From Paralithodes platypus (lineage: Eukaryota > Arthropoda > Malacostraca > Decapoda > Lithodidae), in assembly GCA_032716605.1 (NCBI GenBank), contig CM064538.1:21693911-21757910 (forward strand): a DNA stretch of 64,000 bases, in the 5' to 3' direction. The notes below the pieces were generated by a model. It was given only the letters and a program-made list of their open reading frames with translations, made no database searches and was not told where the DNA came from. Positions 11,078 to 22,264 of the stretch are shown one piece after another; within the stretch, counting starts at the first letter, position 1, and every line of letters begins with the position of its first letter. The translations under genes were made by a program, and so were the position numbers.

Positions 11078-11122
11078 ATTCGCCTGAAGATGGAGTAAGT
11101 CACCTCCGAAACTGTCGCCAAT
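11078..11122 (+). ncRNA. Candidate minimal type I hammerhead ribozyme
   Basis: The conserved core CUGANGA (CTGAAGA, 11084-11090) is followed by a possible stem II (GGAG 11092-11095 with CTCC 11104-11107) and GAAA (11108-11111). A very short stem III could close before GTC (11114-11116), the expected cleavage triplet. Stem I can form between ATTCGC (11078-11083) and GCCAAT (11117-11122) with five of six pairs. One extra U lies between CUGAAGA and stem II. Hammerheads with tiny stem III are known in Penelope-like elements. Activity is untested. Confidence 0.45.
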
Positions 11123-11166
11123 AAACATATTTTTACTCCGAGTGCTTCTGGTTTTTCTATTCCTTA

Positions 11167-11170
<4 letters not shown>

Positions 11171-11220
<50 letters not shown>
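11171..11220. repeat. (TA)n microsatellite
   Basis: About 50 bp of alternating TA directly outside the right Penelope-like arm. Confidence 0.95.
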
Positions 11221-11223
<3 letters not shown>

Positions 11224-11309
11224 CGGTTGCAAAACATTTCCCCATAGGGAATTCCAGTGTATTTGCAAGAGAGCTGAAAAATATAATTCTATTTTGTTTC
11301 ACTCCAAAC

Positions 11310-11390
11310 ACCTCCCAAAGAAATTAATGAAAGCAAGCATGTGATCCACCGGGATTCGAACCTGCGTTACCACATACAGATGCAAATCAA
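11310..11390 (-). mobile_element. tRNA-derived SINE fragment
   Basis: Minus strand carries a box-B-like GGTTCGAATCC (about 11352-11362) followed by a CATGC..TTTCATTAATTTC tail, as in the SINE copies near 26588, 42543, 43939 and 34505. The box A part is lost or lies in the adjacent assembly gap. Confidence 0.6.
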
Positions 11391-11400
11391 ATATATAGGA

Positions 11401-11500
11401 NNNNNNNNNNNNNNNNNNNNNNNNNNNNNNNNNNNNNNNNNNNNNNNNNNNNNNNNNNNNNNNNNNNNNNNNNNNNNNNNNNNNNNNNNNNNNNNNNNNN
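11401..11500. other. Assembly gap (100 N)
   Basis: Exactly 100 N, the usual placeholder for a gap of unknown size. It cuts the LINE copy that begins at 11501. Confidence 0.99.
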
Positions 11501-13738
11501 AATATCTACAGCTTTTACTCTCATCGTAGAGGTTGATGATATCGTGGACAGAAGATCTAATAGGTTTGTTAAACAGGAACGTTTTTTACGAAAGCCGTGT
11601 TGAGTATCTTTTAAGTATGTTATTTTCCTCTAAGTGATTTACGAGTCTGTCTCGTATGAGCCGTTTCGTAGTCATTTTACATACCACTGAGGTTAAGCTA
11701 ATGGGATCGATAGTTACTGGGTAGGGATTTGCCTGCCTTTTTTTAATATCGGTGTTACGTTGGCGTAGCTTCCCACTGATCAGGCATAAGATTCCAGACT
11801 GCAAGGATTTATTGAATAGTAATGTCCCAGAGGTTTTTTTGGGAGAGCTCATCCTTAGCTTCCTTTAGAACTCTAGGCGAGCTTGTATCAGGTCCCTGGC
11901 GTTTTATTTACCTTGTTTTATCTAAACAAATTCAATACTTCTCTCTCGTGTAACGGTGATATTGCTTAGAACATCGGAATTATCAATCTGAAATCGGCGA
12001 TGGTGTAGGGATACTCACTGGCGGTCTGTCTGTGTTTGTAAACAAACTGATGCACAGAGAAGGTAGTGAGGGCATTAACTCATTTGTAACTTCGTCTTTG
12101 GTGTACTGCCTCCATTTTCATCGACTAGACTACGGTCCAACAGGTGAAGATACTACTTTTTTTTCTCTATCTGTGATATAACTAATAGATATTCTTTCGA
12201 TTTGTTTTAACTTTGAATTCGCAATATGGTACCGCTGAGGTACTTTCTTACTTATGGCTTAATATAACTTCTTATTGGCTTTCGCGTCGTAGCTCGTAAC
12301 AAATTTATCACCCGTTCTTCTCTTCGTGTGTCATTTTGTTGAGGATTTATCATCTATCATTTAGCATGTTAGTTTGTTTTTTATGCAAGCAGAGGCAAGT
12401 TTGGAAATATCTTTATTACCACCTTTTGGCGCTTATTATCTATGGTCCTGGACGCCGTAATTTTTCGATGGTATGCAGTCTTTTGTGGCACTGCTTTTAT
12501 GGTCAGTGGTTTTACGAATATACTTCCAAGATGTATTTATGTCGTGTGTAGTAGTTAAATTGACAAAAAGCTCACAGTTCAGTTTCTTTAAAACAGAGCT
12601 CGAAGTTTTATGGAAGTTTGCTTTCTTGGAATTAGGGACGTTTTTGTCGATGCTACTATTTCGGTTTCGTTTACATATAAACTTTAAAGTGAAAGTTATC
12701 GTACGATGGTCGCTGTTTACTGAATTCCGTCACCAACCATGCCAAATTCTCTTATCAAGTCTGTCTATTGTAGCAAGTACCCATGATCACGAACGTTATT
12801 ACCACGGGTCTGCGTTCGAACAAATTGATAAAGCGAACTTCTCTTGCAAGTTCGTATAGCAAGTCATGTCCGGAGTAGTGAAGTAAAGAGTATCGCCCCA
12901 CTTGGTCATAGGTAAATTAAAGTCGCCAAAATTTATGGTAATCTTGTGAGTTATACTTACATCTGCAATTTTGTTTCGTCAGATTTCGTCGTCAGTTTGC
13001 ACTCATTGAGCTGGAGGTCTGTATATTAATGCACGTGTCTTTTTGTACCTTTATTATTCTTTATTTGCACAAAAGCTGTGTCGACGTTCAACAATTTTGA
13101 GGTTTTGGACACGAGGGTCGGCGTTAAGACTTTTTTTGATATAAAATAAAACGCCACCCTTCCATTTTTATGTAATTCGGCTGTTTTCTTCAAACATTAC
13201 ATAACCGGGAAGTGAAATACTCTGCTAAAAAAGTCTCTAATCTTCTGTATTGGGGAGCCAAGATTCTGTTATGCCAATCACATCATAATTTTTCTGTAAA
13301 CACTAGTTTCCTCTAAATCTTACAATGTATTACGCGTATGCTAACGAGCGTTTGCATAGAAAACCTTTAAAGTTGCGGTTTTAGAACTCTCATTAACGGT
13401 CTTTCATTGAATTTTTGGTTCTGGTCGGATCTACATTGTACATTTCATGGCTGTCCTCGTTCCCTCTGCGTCGTTATCCCCCTGGCGGTTTTGAATTTGG
13501 TTCGTGTTTGTGTGATCTTTATACCCAAATTCGCGGTTCTTGACGGATTAGTATTTAAATTCCTTTGTAGGTTGCCGTCCCTCCGCCCCTTTGTCCTTCG
13601 CGTCCTCCTTTCCTGGTTGTCCTGTGCTGAGTCGATTTCTTCTCCGAACTCCTTCACGCATCGTTGAGAAGACGCCCAAAACGTGCTGCTCCCACCTGGT
13701 TCAGATGAACTCCATCGTCCGAAAATATATAGAGGGAG
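11501..13738 (-). mobile_element. CR1-like LINE, 5' part, inverted
   Basis: Sister copy of the LINE at 4893-8480, on the minus strand. It covers esterase-like ORF1 end (GRWSSSEPGGSSTFWASSQR frame, 13747-13445), endonuclease (GDF.., NNILDIVLATxE region near 12790) and the start of RT (LLFNKSLQSG and LVNHLEENNILK near 11590-11820). It stops at the gap, at the position equal to about 7010 of the first copy. Indels break every frame. The 5' end is truncated near 13738. Confidence 0.88.
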
Positions 13739-13792
13739 AGTTTGCAAGACAGACGGGGTTTGGTGGAACAGGAGAGTGAGACCAATGGTTTC

Positions 13793-14119
13793 GTTGGGGG
13801 AGGTATTTAGTTTGTTTCCTACTCCTCCAGCAATCTAAAAATGTCACCCCCTTGACCCTCTTTCAAGATAAATTTGTAAATTTGTCGGTAGAAAAATGTC
13901 CCGGCCAAAGGCCGGTTCCTCTTAAATTACAGGCTCGCTATCGCTCGCCAGGATAAAATCGACACCTGAATGGCACGAAAGGTCGTAATATGGAGTGAAA
14001 GTTCTTAAAATCGCTAAAACTAATGGGGCGAACGTTTTATAATATCAAAAGCAATGGTGCTAAACGTGAGGGAGAAAGGGGTCAAGCAAAAAATCCCTCA
14101 AGTGGAGATCTCCCCTTAA
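13793..14119 (-). mobile_element. Family A TTAA element
   Basis: Starts GGGGGAGGTATTTAG (left TTAA lost), ends CTCCCCTTAA at 14119. The inner hairpin reads CCGGCCAAAGGCCGG: the stem is intact and the loop is AAA in place of GAA. Carries GGCTCGCTATCGCTCGCC. Confidence 0.85.
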
Positions 14120-14597
14120 AGATAATTATTGTTACTGAATTTGACAAAGTGGACGGCCTCATGAAAGTTATTGAGAGAGAGAGAGAGAGAGTGCGTGTGT
14201 GTGTACTGTATGTTGACATTTCCTGTACACTACTTTGTTTCTGGCAGTATGCATATTTTTTCGTATATGTTAAATGTGTGTTGTGGGTCTGTTGTTGTGC
14301 TGTGGAGTGTGCACAGAATGTTTATGAGAAAATATGTATTCGTTTGTAGAGATATGCAGATACATAATAAACATGCTAGCTATATATATACATAGATATA
14401 TATATATATATACTATTTATATAATATAATATATATAGTATAATAAACTAATAAAAATAGCAACATTTACGTTACACAAATATACCAGTATATATATATA
14501 GATCTATATAGTATATATATATATATATATATATATCGAATAATGTATATAGTTAGGATACATTATCAGAAATTGATCTATAGATAGATAGATAGAT

Positions 14598-14658
<61 letters not shown>

Positions 14659-14680
14659 TGTCTAGATAGAAAAATATACA
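14120..14680. repeat. GA, GT, TA and GATA microsatellites
   Basis: GA run at 14174-14190 after ATGAAAGTTATT, GT-rich to 14345, TA-rich 14380-14540, GATA run near 14580-14596 and a GA run 14599-14655. Bases 14681-14839 show nothing recognisable. Confidence 0.9.
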
Positions 14681-14839
14681 AATTGAAAGTATAGGTTCAT
14701 GTCTGGTTCATTAACTACACTGCTGTGGGTTATCGATTAATTTAGAATCAATGATTTGTGAGATTTGAAAGTTCAGTCTCAGGAGCCACGGCCCACCACA
14801 GGTCCTGGGATATGGCACCCACGAAGCTGCTGAGAAAAA

Positions 14840-15190
14840 GAAATAGGTTAAGCATCAGTAGTATATAATAGGTTAAGCATCAGTAGTATATAATAGGTTA
14901 AGCATCAGTAGTATATGATATTAACATCATTATATATAATAATGTTTAGCATCATAGTATATAGTCGGTTAGCATCCTAGTATATATAATCAGGGTAAAG
15001 AGCCTCATATATTAAAGTTCGCATCATTAGTATATTAGGTAAGCTCAGTATATATAATAGGTTATCTCAGTAGTATCTAATAGGTTACGCATCAGTAGTA
15101 TATAATAGGTTTAAGCATCAGTAGTATATAATAGGTTAAGCATCGAGTAGTATATAATAGGTTAAACGCAAGTAATATATACAGTTACCA
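14840..15190. repeat. 25-bp tandem repeat, noisy
   Basis: About 13 copies of a unit around TAGGTTAAGCATCAGTAGTA. The first three are exact at 25-bp spacing; later copies carry scattered single-base gains and losses. Confidence 0.85.
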
Positions 15191-15249
15191 TCAGCATATT
15201 ATAACGTTTTCGAAATATTTATCACGTTCTTCTGTAAAATACCCAGTAT

Positions 15250-15796
15250 ACACGACCCGGTACATTTTTCTCATTCTATTCTGCTGCGGCCTTTTTTAAC
15301 CCCCCCTATATATAGTGCCAACCCTAATGCCAACCAGGGAGTGGTGGGTGTTGAGGAGGGATGAGTGGGGGGGGTGGAGAGCGCCTTCTGCTTTGCGCCT
15401 TCCTTACCTTTTCACTTCTATAGCAAAAGTTATATGTATAGCATTAAGTCAGCGAGCTACCCTATATGACCGTAGAGACCGCGAGGTGTGGGCAGTATGT
15501 GGTATCTATGTCTCTCCTCTCTCAGCTCCCCCCCCTCCCTCTCACTCTTCGCATCCACACCTACCTCTATCACTCACTCACTCTTCACCTTCTCGCTCTC
15601 TCGTCTCTCCTCTTCTCTCTTTGCTCTCTCTCTTTGCTATCCCTTCCTTCCACTGTCTCTTACTCTCCGGTTTCGCTATCCTAGTATAGAATTAAATCGC
15701 TGAAACCCCTCAGCTGGGATCCCCGTAAGGGTCTAGGGGTGGTTTTGTGTATATATGTAAATATATGTAACTCTCTCTCTCTCACTCACTCATTCA

Positions 15797-15835
<39 letters not shown>
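15250..15835 (+). repeat. Two LINE 3'-end modules (T1) with CT tails
   Basis: Bases 15330-15540 resemble 60-262: a GAGCGCCTTCTGCTTTGC phrase, then GACCGCGAGGTGTGGGCAGT and a CT-rich tail. Bases 15715-15835 give a second module ending ATATGTAACTCTCTCTC. Both pass straight into long CT runs. Confidence 0.6.
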
Positions 15836-15836
<1 letters not shown>

Positions 15837-15837
15837 T

Positions 15838-17324
15838 ACTTAAAGATACTCAACACGGCTTTCGTAAAAAAACGTTCCGGTTTAACAAACCACTTAGACT
15901 TCTTCCACGATATCCTCAACCTCTACGATGAGAGTAAAGCTGTAGATATTATATACCTTGATTTTCAAAAGGCCTTTGACAAAGTTCCCCACAAACGATT
16001 ACTGCTAAAACTAAAAGCGCATGGAATACAAGACGGTGTGTTGAAATGGATAGAAAATTGGCTCAGCAACAGAAAGCAAAGGTAGTCATAAACGGTAAGG
16101 CATCTAAATGCGCCAATGTCAGTAGCGGCGGTACCCCAGGGATCTGTACTAGGACCAATTCTCTTTCTAATTTACATGCAACGCCATAGATGAGGGTCTC
16201 ACCTGCACAATCTCACAGTTTGCTGATGATACAAAAAAATTGCAAATAGCGTAGCTCTCAAAAGAACAAGTTGACGATATGGCAACCCACAATCTAGTAA
16301 ATTGTCATGTGGTGGGACCCAAATTTGGCAAATTGAGTTTCAATGCGGATACATGTAAAGTACTACATGTCGGATGCCTAAAATGAGAGAAAGCAAATAT
16401 TCGAATGAATGGCAACTCAGCTTAAAAATGTAAAAACAGAAGAACCTGATCTGGGTAGTAACATATCGCAGTAACCTACAAACCGAGTCAACAATGTTCA
16501 GGAAGGTGTTAAGAAGGCAAACAAAGAATAATATTGGCTTTATAGGCAGGTAATTTGCGCATAAAATCCAAAGAAGTTATCCTAACCCTTTATCACTTCC
16601 TTAGTCCGCCACTCTTCTGGAATACTGCGTTGCCAATCCTGGTGCGCCTTATTACCAAAAAAGATATAAACAAGCTAGAACGAAGTTTCAACGTAGAGTT
16701 ACCAGAATGATACCTAGCCTAAAGAACAAACCATACGAAGAGCGGCCCTTAGAGAATTAAATCTAGTCCTTTAACCCAGCCGCAGATTAAAGAGGCGACT
16801 TATTCAAGTGTTCAAAATCATCAAGTCATCGACAATATGAACTGTCAGTAAGTACGTTCACTATCGACCAATCCGTAATTACACGCGGGGAGGAAACGGT
16901 TGCAAAATTTGGTAAATCTGTATTTAACTCGCAACGAAATCTAAGAATTTTCTTCTTCAATCGCGGTTGTCAACTTGGGAATGGGCTTTCCACCGAGACG
17001 TTATATACTGCAGCCACGTTGATTCATTTAAATTCCGCACTAGACAAATATCTCGCATCAAACCCGCGACTGACTGCGTGTTTTTGTTAAATGAATAACT
17101 TATCTCTCCCCTCAGTTACTAACCCGTATGTCCCCTACTAACTATCCTATTCCTGCCACGTTAGTGGCAGTGCAGTAGTGATCCCTTTCCAATGTTCCCT
17201 TACCCCCGTCTAACACCACTGTTTGCGACACTTGATCCTCAGGGTTTTGGAGGGACAAGCACCTAGAAGGTCACTAGATCTGTTGTTGCTTGATTTTCCC
17301 TTTGTCCGTTCATTTGTACTCCTT

Positions 17325-17340
<16 letters not shown>
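15838..17340 (+). mobile_element. CR1-like LINE, 3' part
   Basis: Begins in RT at the position equal to about 6920 of the first copy (ACGGCTTTCGTAAA) and runs to the 3' UTR, ending TTTGTACTCCTTTGTACTCT and then (CT)n. Recognisable pieces are DIIYLDFQKAFDKVPHKRLL, SQFADDTK-like residues near 16220 and the 3' UTR with GATCCTCAGGGTTTTGGAGG. Frames are broken every few dozen bases. The upstream part of the same family lies inverted at 11501-13738 and overlaps this copy by about 90 bp. Confidence 0.87.
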
Positions 17341-17363
<23 letters not shown>

Positions 17364-17526
17364 ACCCATTATTTATACATAGAAGCCGCCGCAGCAATAT
17401 TCTTTTTGTTTCTCCCCCAACCTCCCGAGGAACGCGATCTTCCTTGTATCGGCATAATCCTGAACCCTGACACCTATTGAGGCAGGGTGGATGCCATTTT
17501 ACCACTCTCAGTTTTTTTTTTATTTA

Positions 17527-17557
<31 letters not shown>

Positions 17558-17697
17558 TGGGGGGGGGTTTCCTTACTCTATGCTACGTATACGCCTTGTT
17601 ACGCTGTGCTTTATCCTCGCTGGTTTATTTATGTATTTATTATTCTATTTCTAAACAAGAAAACAAAAAAATAGGAAAAGTGGGGATTGGGCTTGAG

Positions 17698-17730
<33 letters not shown>

Positions 17731-18110
17731 TATTATATTTATTTTTATATACTTTTTATTTTATTTCCATTTATTGTATTTTCACTGTATGTATTTTTAT
17801 GATATATTTGTTTATTTTATGTATATATTTATTTATTATTATTATTATTAGTAGTATTATTATTATATATATATATATTTTTTTTTTTGAGGGGGGGGGG
17901 GGGTTTATGGTATTTCTGTATCTCTCTGTTTTGTTTTTTCTTTTGTCCTCCTGTCCTTTCATTATCTCTATATAAACTCCTTGTTGGGCTTTCTCTATAC
18001 GCCTTGTTACACTGCTCTATATAATTATCTTCTCTGTGTTGGGGGGGGGGGGGGGGTTTGATTATAGATGGTATTACTCTATATCTTTGCTCTATCTCTA
18101 TCTACTCTAT
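17341..18110. repeat. Low-complexity T-rich block
   Basis: CT run to 17360, (TTTA)n at 17516-17550, the short module AAAGTGGGGATTGGGCTTGA at about 17678 directly followed by (CATA)n (17697-17727), then TTATTA and TA runs and several G homopolymers. No gene. Confidence 0.85.
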
Positions 18111-18141
18111 TCAGCATAATTTACTGGTTCGGCTCAATGGT

Positions 18142-18478
18142 TTAAGGAAGGGGTTTAGTTTGTTCTCTAAACCTCTATCACACTTTAACTTTAAAAAAAA
18201 AACACCCACAAGACCCCCCTTCGATATAAATTCGTAAATTTTTCGGTAGAAAAATTTCCCGGCCGAAGGCCGATTCCTCTTCAAATACAGGCTCGCTATT
18301 GCTCACCAGGGAAAAAATCGATCCCTAAATGGCACAAAAGGTCTTAATATTGGCAAATAAATGGGGCAAAAGGTCTGAACACGCCAAACTAATGGGGCGA
18401 ATGTCTTGAAATCTCATAACTAATAGGGCTAAACATGAGGGCGAAGGGGGTCCAGAAAAACGGTCTGTCTCCCCTTAA
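18142..18478 (-). mobile_element. Family A TTAA element
   Basis: TTAA at 18142 and 18475. Hairpin CCGGCCGAAGGCCGATT has lost its last pair. The 30 bp before the first TTAA (TACTGGTTCGGCTCAATGGT) also precede the copy at 28795-29172, so the real element probably starts upstream in a longer subfamily beginning TTAAGGGGACTCAGACGG. Confidence 0.85.
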
Positions 18479-18529
18479 GTTCTCTACGCGATTTTAATCC
18501 TCTCGGTCCTCTCTCAGCCTCCTCGCTCT

Positions 18530-18604
<75 letters not shown>

Positions 18605-18605
18605 T
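18479..18605. repeat. (CT)n microsatellite
   Basis: Nearly pure CT from 18534 to 18600. Confidence 0.95.
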
Positions 18606-18810
18606 CATTTTGTTTTCTTTCTTTTCATTCTTTCTGTGTCTTCGTTCATTTGTGGTGCTTTATTTCTTGTTATTACTCTCCTTTATTCTTTCTGTTTCTA
18701 CGTGTTTTTTATTTTTATTTATTGCTATCTACGCTTTTCTATTCGGCTATTTATCGCCTCCTAATTTACGCCCTATTACGTCCTCTATTGCTCCTCTTTT
18801 AGCTCCTCTG

Positions 18811-19745
18811 TTGTAGCATCCTCTATTTCGCTAGTACTCTATTTGACTCCTCTTATATCTCCTTAATTTAGCTCCTCTATTTAGCCTCCTCTATTTAGCC
18901 TCCGCGATTTTAGCTCCTCGATTAGCATGCCTCGATCGATTAGCTCCTCGATTTAGCTCCTCGATTTAGCTCCTCTATTTAGCTCCTCTATTTAGCTCCT
19001 CTATTTAGCTCCTCTATTTAGCTCCTCTATTTAGCTCCTCTATTTAGCTCCTCTATTTAGCTCCTCTATTTAGCTCCTCTATTTAGCTACTCATCCCCCC
19101 CCCCCCCTCTTTTAGCTCCTCTATTTAGCCTCTATATTTAGCTCCTCGATTTCAGATTCCTCGATTTGAGCTCCTCGATCGCTTAGCTCCTCTATTGCGC
19201 CTCTATTGAGCTCCTCTATTTAGCTCCTCTATTTAGGCTCTCCTTATTTAGCTCCTCTATTGAGCTCCTCTTTTACTCCTCTATCTCAGCTCCTCTATTA
19301 GCTCTCTATTTGCTCTCTCTTAGCTCCTCTATGTATCTCTCTATTTAGCTCCCTATTTAGCTCCTCTATTAGCTCCTCTAATTTAGCTCCTCTATTTAGC
19401 TCCTCGATTTAGCTCCTCTATTTAGCTCCTCTATTTAGCTCCTCTATTTAGCTCCTCTATTTAGCTCCTCTATTTAGCTCCTCTATTTAGCTCCTCTATG
19501 TATCTCCTCTATTTAGCTCCTCTATTTAGCTCCTCTATTTAGCTCCTCTATGTATCTCCTCTATTTAGCTCCTCTATTTAGCTCTTATTTAGTCCTCTGA
19601 TTTAGCCCTCGATTTAGCTCTCTTTAGATCCACGATTTTAGCTCATCTATTTAGCCATCTATTTACGCATATATTGCTCTCATTTATCTCCTCTATTTAT
19701 CTCCTCTATTTAGACCTGATTTAGTCTCTCTTAGCCCTTATTTAG
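18811..19745. repeat. 13-bp minisatellite (CTCCTCTATTTAG)n
   Basis: About 70 copies. Blocks of perfect units (for example 18985-19085 and 19400-19500) alternate with blocks full of one-base indels. Nothing coding. Confidence 0.92.
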
Positions 19746-19820
19746 CTAAAAAAAAAAAAAAAAAAAAAAAAAATGGGGATTGGGCCTGAATAGATAGCCT
19801 AGATAGATAGATAGATTTTT
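19746..19820 (+). repeat. A-tract, GGGGATTGGGCCTGA module and GATA run
   Basis: About 27 A, then TGGGGATTGGGCCTGAATAG and (GATA)n. The same module occurs at about 17678, 35580 (minus) and 46733, each followed by a tetranucleotide run. This looks like a retroelement 3' end. Confidence 0.65.
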
Positions 19821-20389
19821 GGGAGATGGATTTTAGACGTACCTACTTTTTTCTTCTCTCATACTTCTCTCCTTTCATTCTTTTTGTGTTTACCTTGGTC
19901 GTTTGTTGTCTTTCTACTCTTCTATTTATCACTTATGTTTTGAATAATTATTAGTGTTCGACATTCTTTCTGTGTTCGTGTCATTCTTGTAATTACTATA
20001 GTATATACTTTTTCCTTACATTTGTTTGTTTTACGCTCATTTTATATTCATGTATTTATATTATACTGTATATATATATTTTTTTGTTATGTACTTGTTT
20101 TTATTTTATATATAGAACTGTATAATATAGACTTACTTTATAATATATATATTTTTTTTTTTTTTTTTTTAATCTATGCTATGTGCGCCTTTCTAGTTTG
20201 GCGTTCATTCTCTCTGTTTTGGGTTCATTCTCAATATTTGTACTATCTCTGTCATGTTTGTCCCTCCTTATTTCTTTCCCTTCATTCTTTCTTTGTTTTA
20301 CGTTCATTTTCTTGGGTTTTCTTTATGCTGTGATTCTTTTGATGTTTTAGTTTCTTCTATTGTTTTTCTATGTGGATGAGGGAGACAAA
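19821..20389. other. T-rich region without gene
   Basis: AT/T-rich DNA with a long T tract near 20151-20170. Frames here are Phe/Leu/Tyr-rich by composition. I see no feature. Confidence 0.7.
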
Positions 20390-21226
20390 AGGCAAACTGC
20401 ATGTGACGAGTGCCTCCCCCAGAGTTAAAAGAGCGATAGGGCCAAACTCAAGGAACGTTACAAGTTTGTCTCTGATCATTGTTTCGAGCAATTTACATAT
20501 GGAAGGAAGTCAAGCAACAACAGGTCTAGCTACCCCTCGAGGTTGCTTGCCCTCTAAATCACAGCTGTTCAATAGTTGTTCAGAGTGGGTAAGGGACAAT
20601 TAGAAAGGGAAGCACTGCCCTAAGACCAATGTCCCTGGCAGGGTTAGGAGATGTTAGTAGGGAACAATTTGGGTTAAGGGGGGTCACCTGCTTTTTTTTA
20701 CTCTTTCTCTCCTTTTCTCTCTTTTTCTGGCTTGTATCCATTTCGGCCTAATTCAGTCTACTGTTTTAAGACGTTTATCCCCATCCAGGTGTCGATTTCT
20801 TCCTGGCGAGCGATAGCGAGCCAGCATTGTATGGAGAAATCGAACTTCGTCGGAGACATTTTTCAAAAATGTACAAAATTAGCTTGCTGTCAAAATAGAA
20901 TATATATATATATGCTGGCTCACTACCACTCTCCAGGAATATATTGACACCTGGATGGGGGTAAAAGTCTTAAAACATTAGGCTGAATGGGGCCGAATGG
21001 ATACAATACGGAGAGAAGAAAAGCAGGTGACCCCCCTTAATAACATAACGCAGCTACAAGTGATCCTCGATGTATCTGAGAACAAATGTTTTACAAATGT
21101 AATCAGTCGCGGGTTTAAGGCGAGGTGTTTGTCTAGGCGATGTTTAAAGGAATATACGGTGCTGCAGTCTATAGCATCTCGAGGAAGCGCATTCCACAAG
21201 TTCACAACTCGATTAAAGAAGAAGAA
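20390..21226 (-). mobile_element. CR1-like LINE 3' end split by a family B element
   Basis: Minus strand 21226-21041 encodes NLWNALPRDAIDCSTVYSFK then HRLDKHLALNPRL, the usual end of CR1-like ORF2. The 3' UTR continues at 20673-20390 (GTCCCTTACCCACTCTGAA, then GTTGTTGCTTGACTTCC). The two parts meet at a single TTAA once the family B copy is removed, which gives a clean empty-site reconstruction. 5'-truncated. Confidence 0.85.
20674..21040 (+). mobile_element. Family B TTAA element
   Basis: Complete 367-bp copy: TTAAGGGGGGTCACCTGC at the left, GCAGGTGACCCCCCTTAA at the right. The inner CCGG hairpin is damaged (GAACTTCGTCGGAG) and the second hairpin lost its loop (CATTTTTCAAAAATG). Inserted in a LINE 3' UTR with TTAA at both ends. 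Confidence 0.92.
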
Positions 21227-21254
21227 GAAGAGAGAGAGAGAGAGTTACAAGGAA

Positions 21255-21565
21255 TAGTTAGCATCTCGGAGACCTTGCAGTCCATTCCGGGGAGATACTG
21301 GAAGTGGAAGGAGAGAGACTGTTTAGTGCACTACACTCTTTACAGTGTGCAAAATACTATCTACTCTCTTCTTGAACTGCTCTACTGAACAACTGTTTAC
21401 AACTTCGGAGGGAAGTTTGTTCCAGGTAGAACAGATCTTATATGTGAAAAAGTTTCCACAAATACTAGTGCTGAACCTTTTCAATTCTAATTTCCAGCCA
21501 TGGTTGCGTGTTGTATTCATATTGAGGCTAATTTTTTTGCTATAATCCACATTGTCAAACCCATC
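21255..21565 (-). pseudogene. CR1-like LINE ORF2 C-terminus, second family
   Basis: Minus strand reads SLNMNTTRNHGWKLELKRFS, then ICSTWNKLPSEVV and FKKRVDSIL. The copy at 61240-62395 has the same text. The 3' end runs via TTGTAACTCTCTCTCTCT into a CT tail (GA on plus, 21228-21245). Confidence 0.85.
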
Positions 21566-21599
21566 AAATTATGTTAAATACTTCAATGAACTGACCTCG

Positions 21600-21614
21600 T
21601 AGTCTGCGGGTCTC

Positions 21615-21678
<64 letters not shown>

Positions 21679-22264
21679 TAGGGGGAGTTAGATATAGATA
21701 TATAGAGAGAGCGAGAGAGAGATAGAGATAGATAGATAGATAGATAGGGAGAGAGAGAGTGTGTGTTAGAGTTAGAGATAAATAGAGGTAGAGATAGAGT
21801 TAGATAAATAGATAGATAGATAGAGAAAGAGAGAGCGAGAGAGAGAGAGAGAGTTGTGAAAGAAACAAGTGAGAGACAGAGAAAGTGAGATTGTCGTCGA
21901 ACAAGAGGTGATTGAGTGAGCGAGTGGAATTGAAAGAGAGTGAGCAAGAGAGAGAGAGAGAGAGTGTGAGAGAGGGGACAGCTGGGACCCTAAACTTGGA
22001 CCCTAAGGAGTGCATTAGTGTGAAAGACCCGCCAGTGGTGTCCGGAGAGTGAGTGTGTGTGAGTGAAAGTGAGTGTGAGTGTGAGTGAGAGTGAAAGAAA
22101 AATACAGAAGAGTGAGAGAGAGAGTGTGTGTGTGAGTGTGAGTGAAAGTGAGTGAGAGTGAAAGAAAAATACAGAAGAGTGAGAGAGAGAGAGAGTGTGT
22201 GTGTGAGTGTGAGTGAAAGTGAGTGAGAGTGAAAGAAAAATACTGAAGAGTGAGAGTGTAAATG
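21600..22264. repeat. GA-rich block
   Basis: Pure GA at 21619-21672, then degenerate GA/GATA/GT mixtures. Bases 22090-22260 hold three copies of a unit of about 70 bp around GTGAAAGAAAAATACAGAAG. Long Ser/Leu-His frames here are compositional. Confidence 0.9.

Larger units (their letters stand above)
10652..11170. mobile_element. Inverted pair of Penelope-like 3' ends
   Basis: Arms 10652-10868 and 10953-11170 are inverted copies of one sequence, differing by a few bases, around an 85-bp spacer. Each arm carries CCTGAAGATGGAGTAAGTCA followed by CCTCCGAAACTGTCGCCAAT, a phrase type known from 3' ends of Penelope-like retroelements, where hammerhead ribozymes have been described. Both outer edges run into (TA)n. 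No RT or GIY-YIG coding sequence is present, so the assignment rests on this phrase only. Confidence 0.6.
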
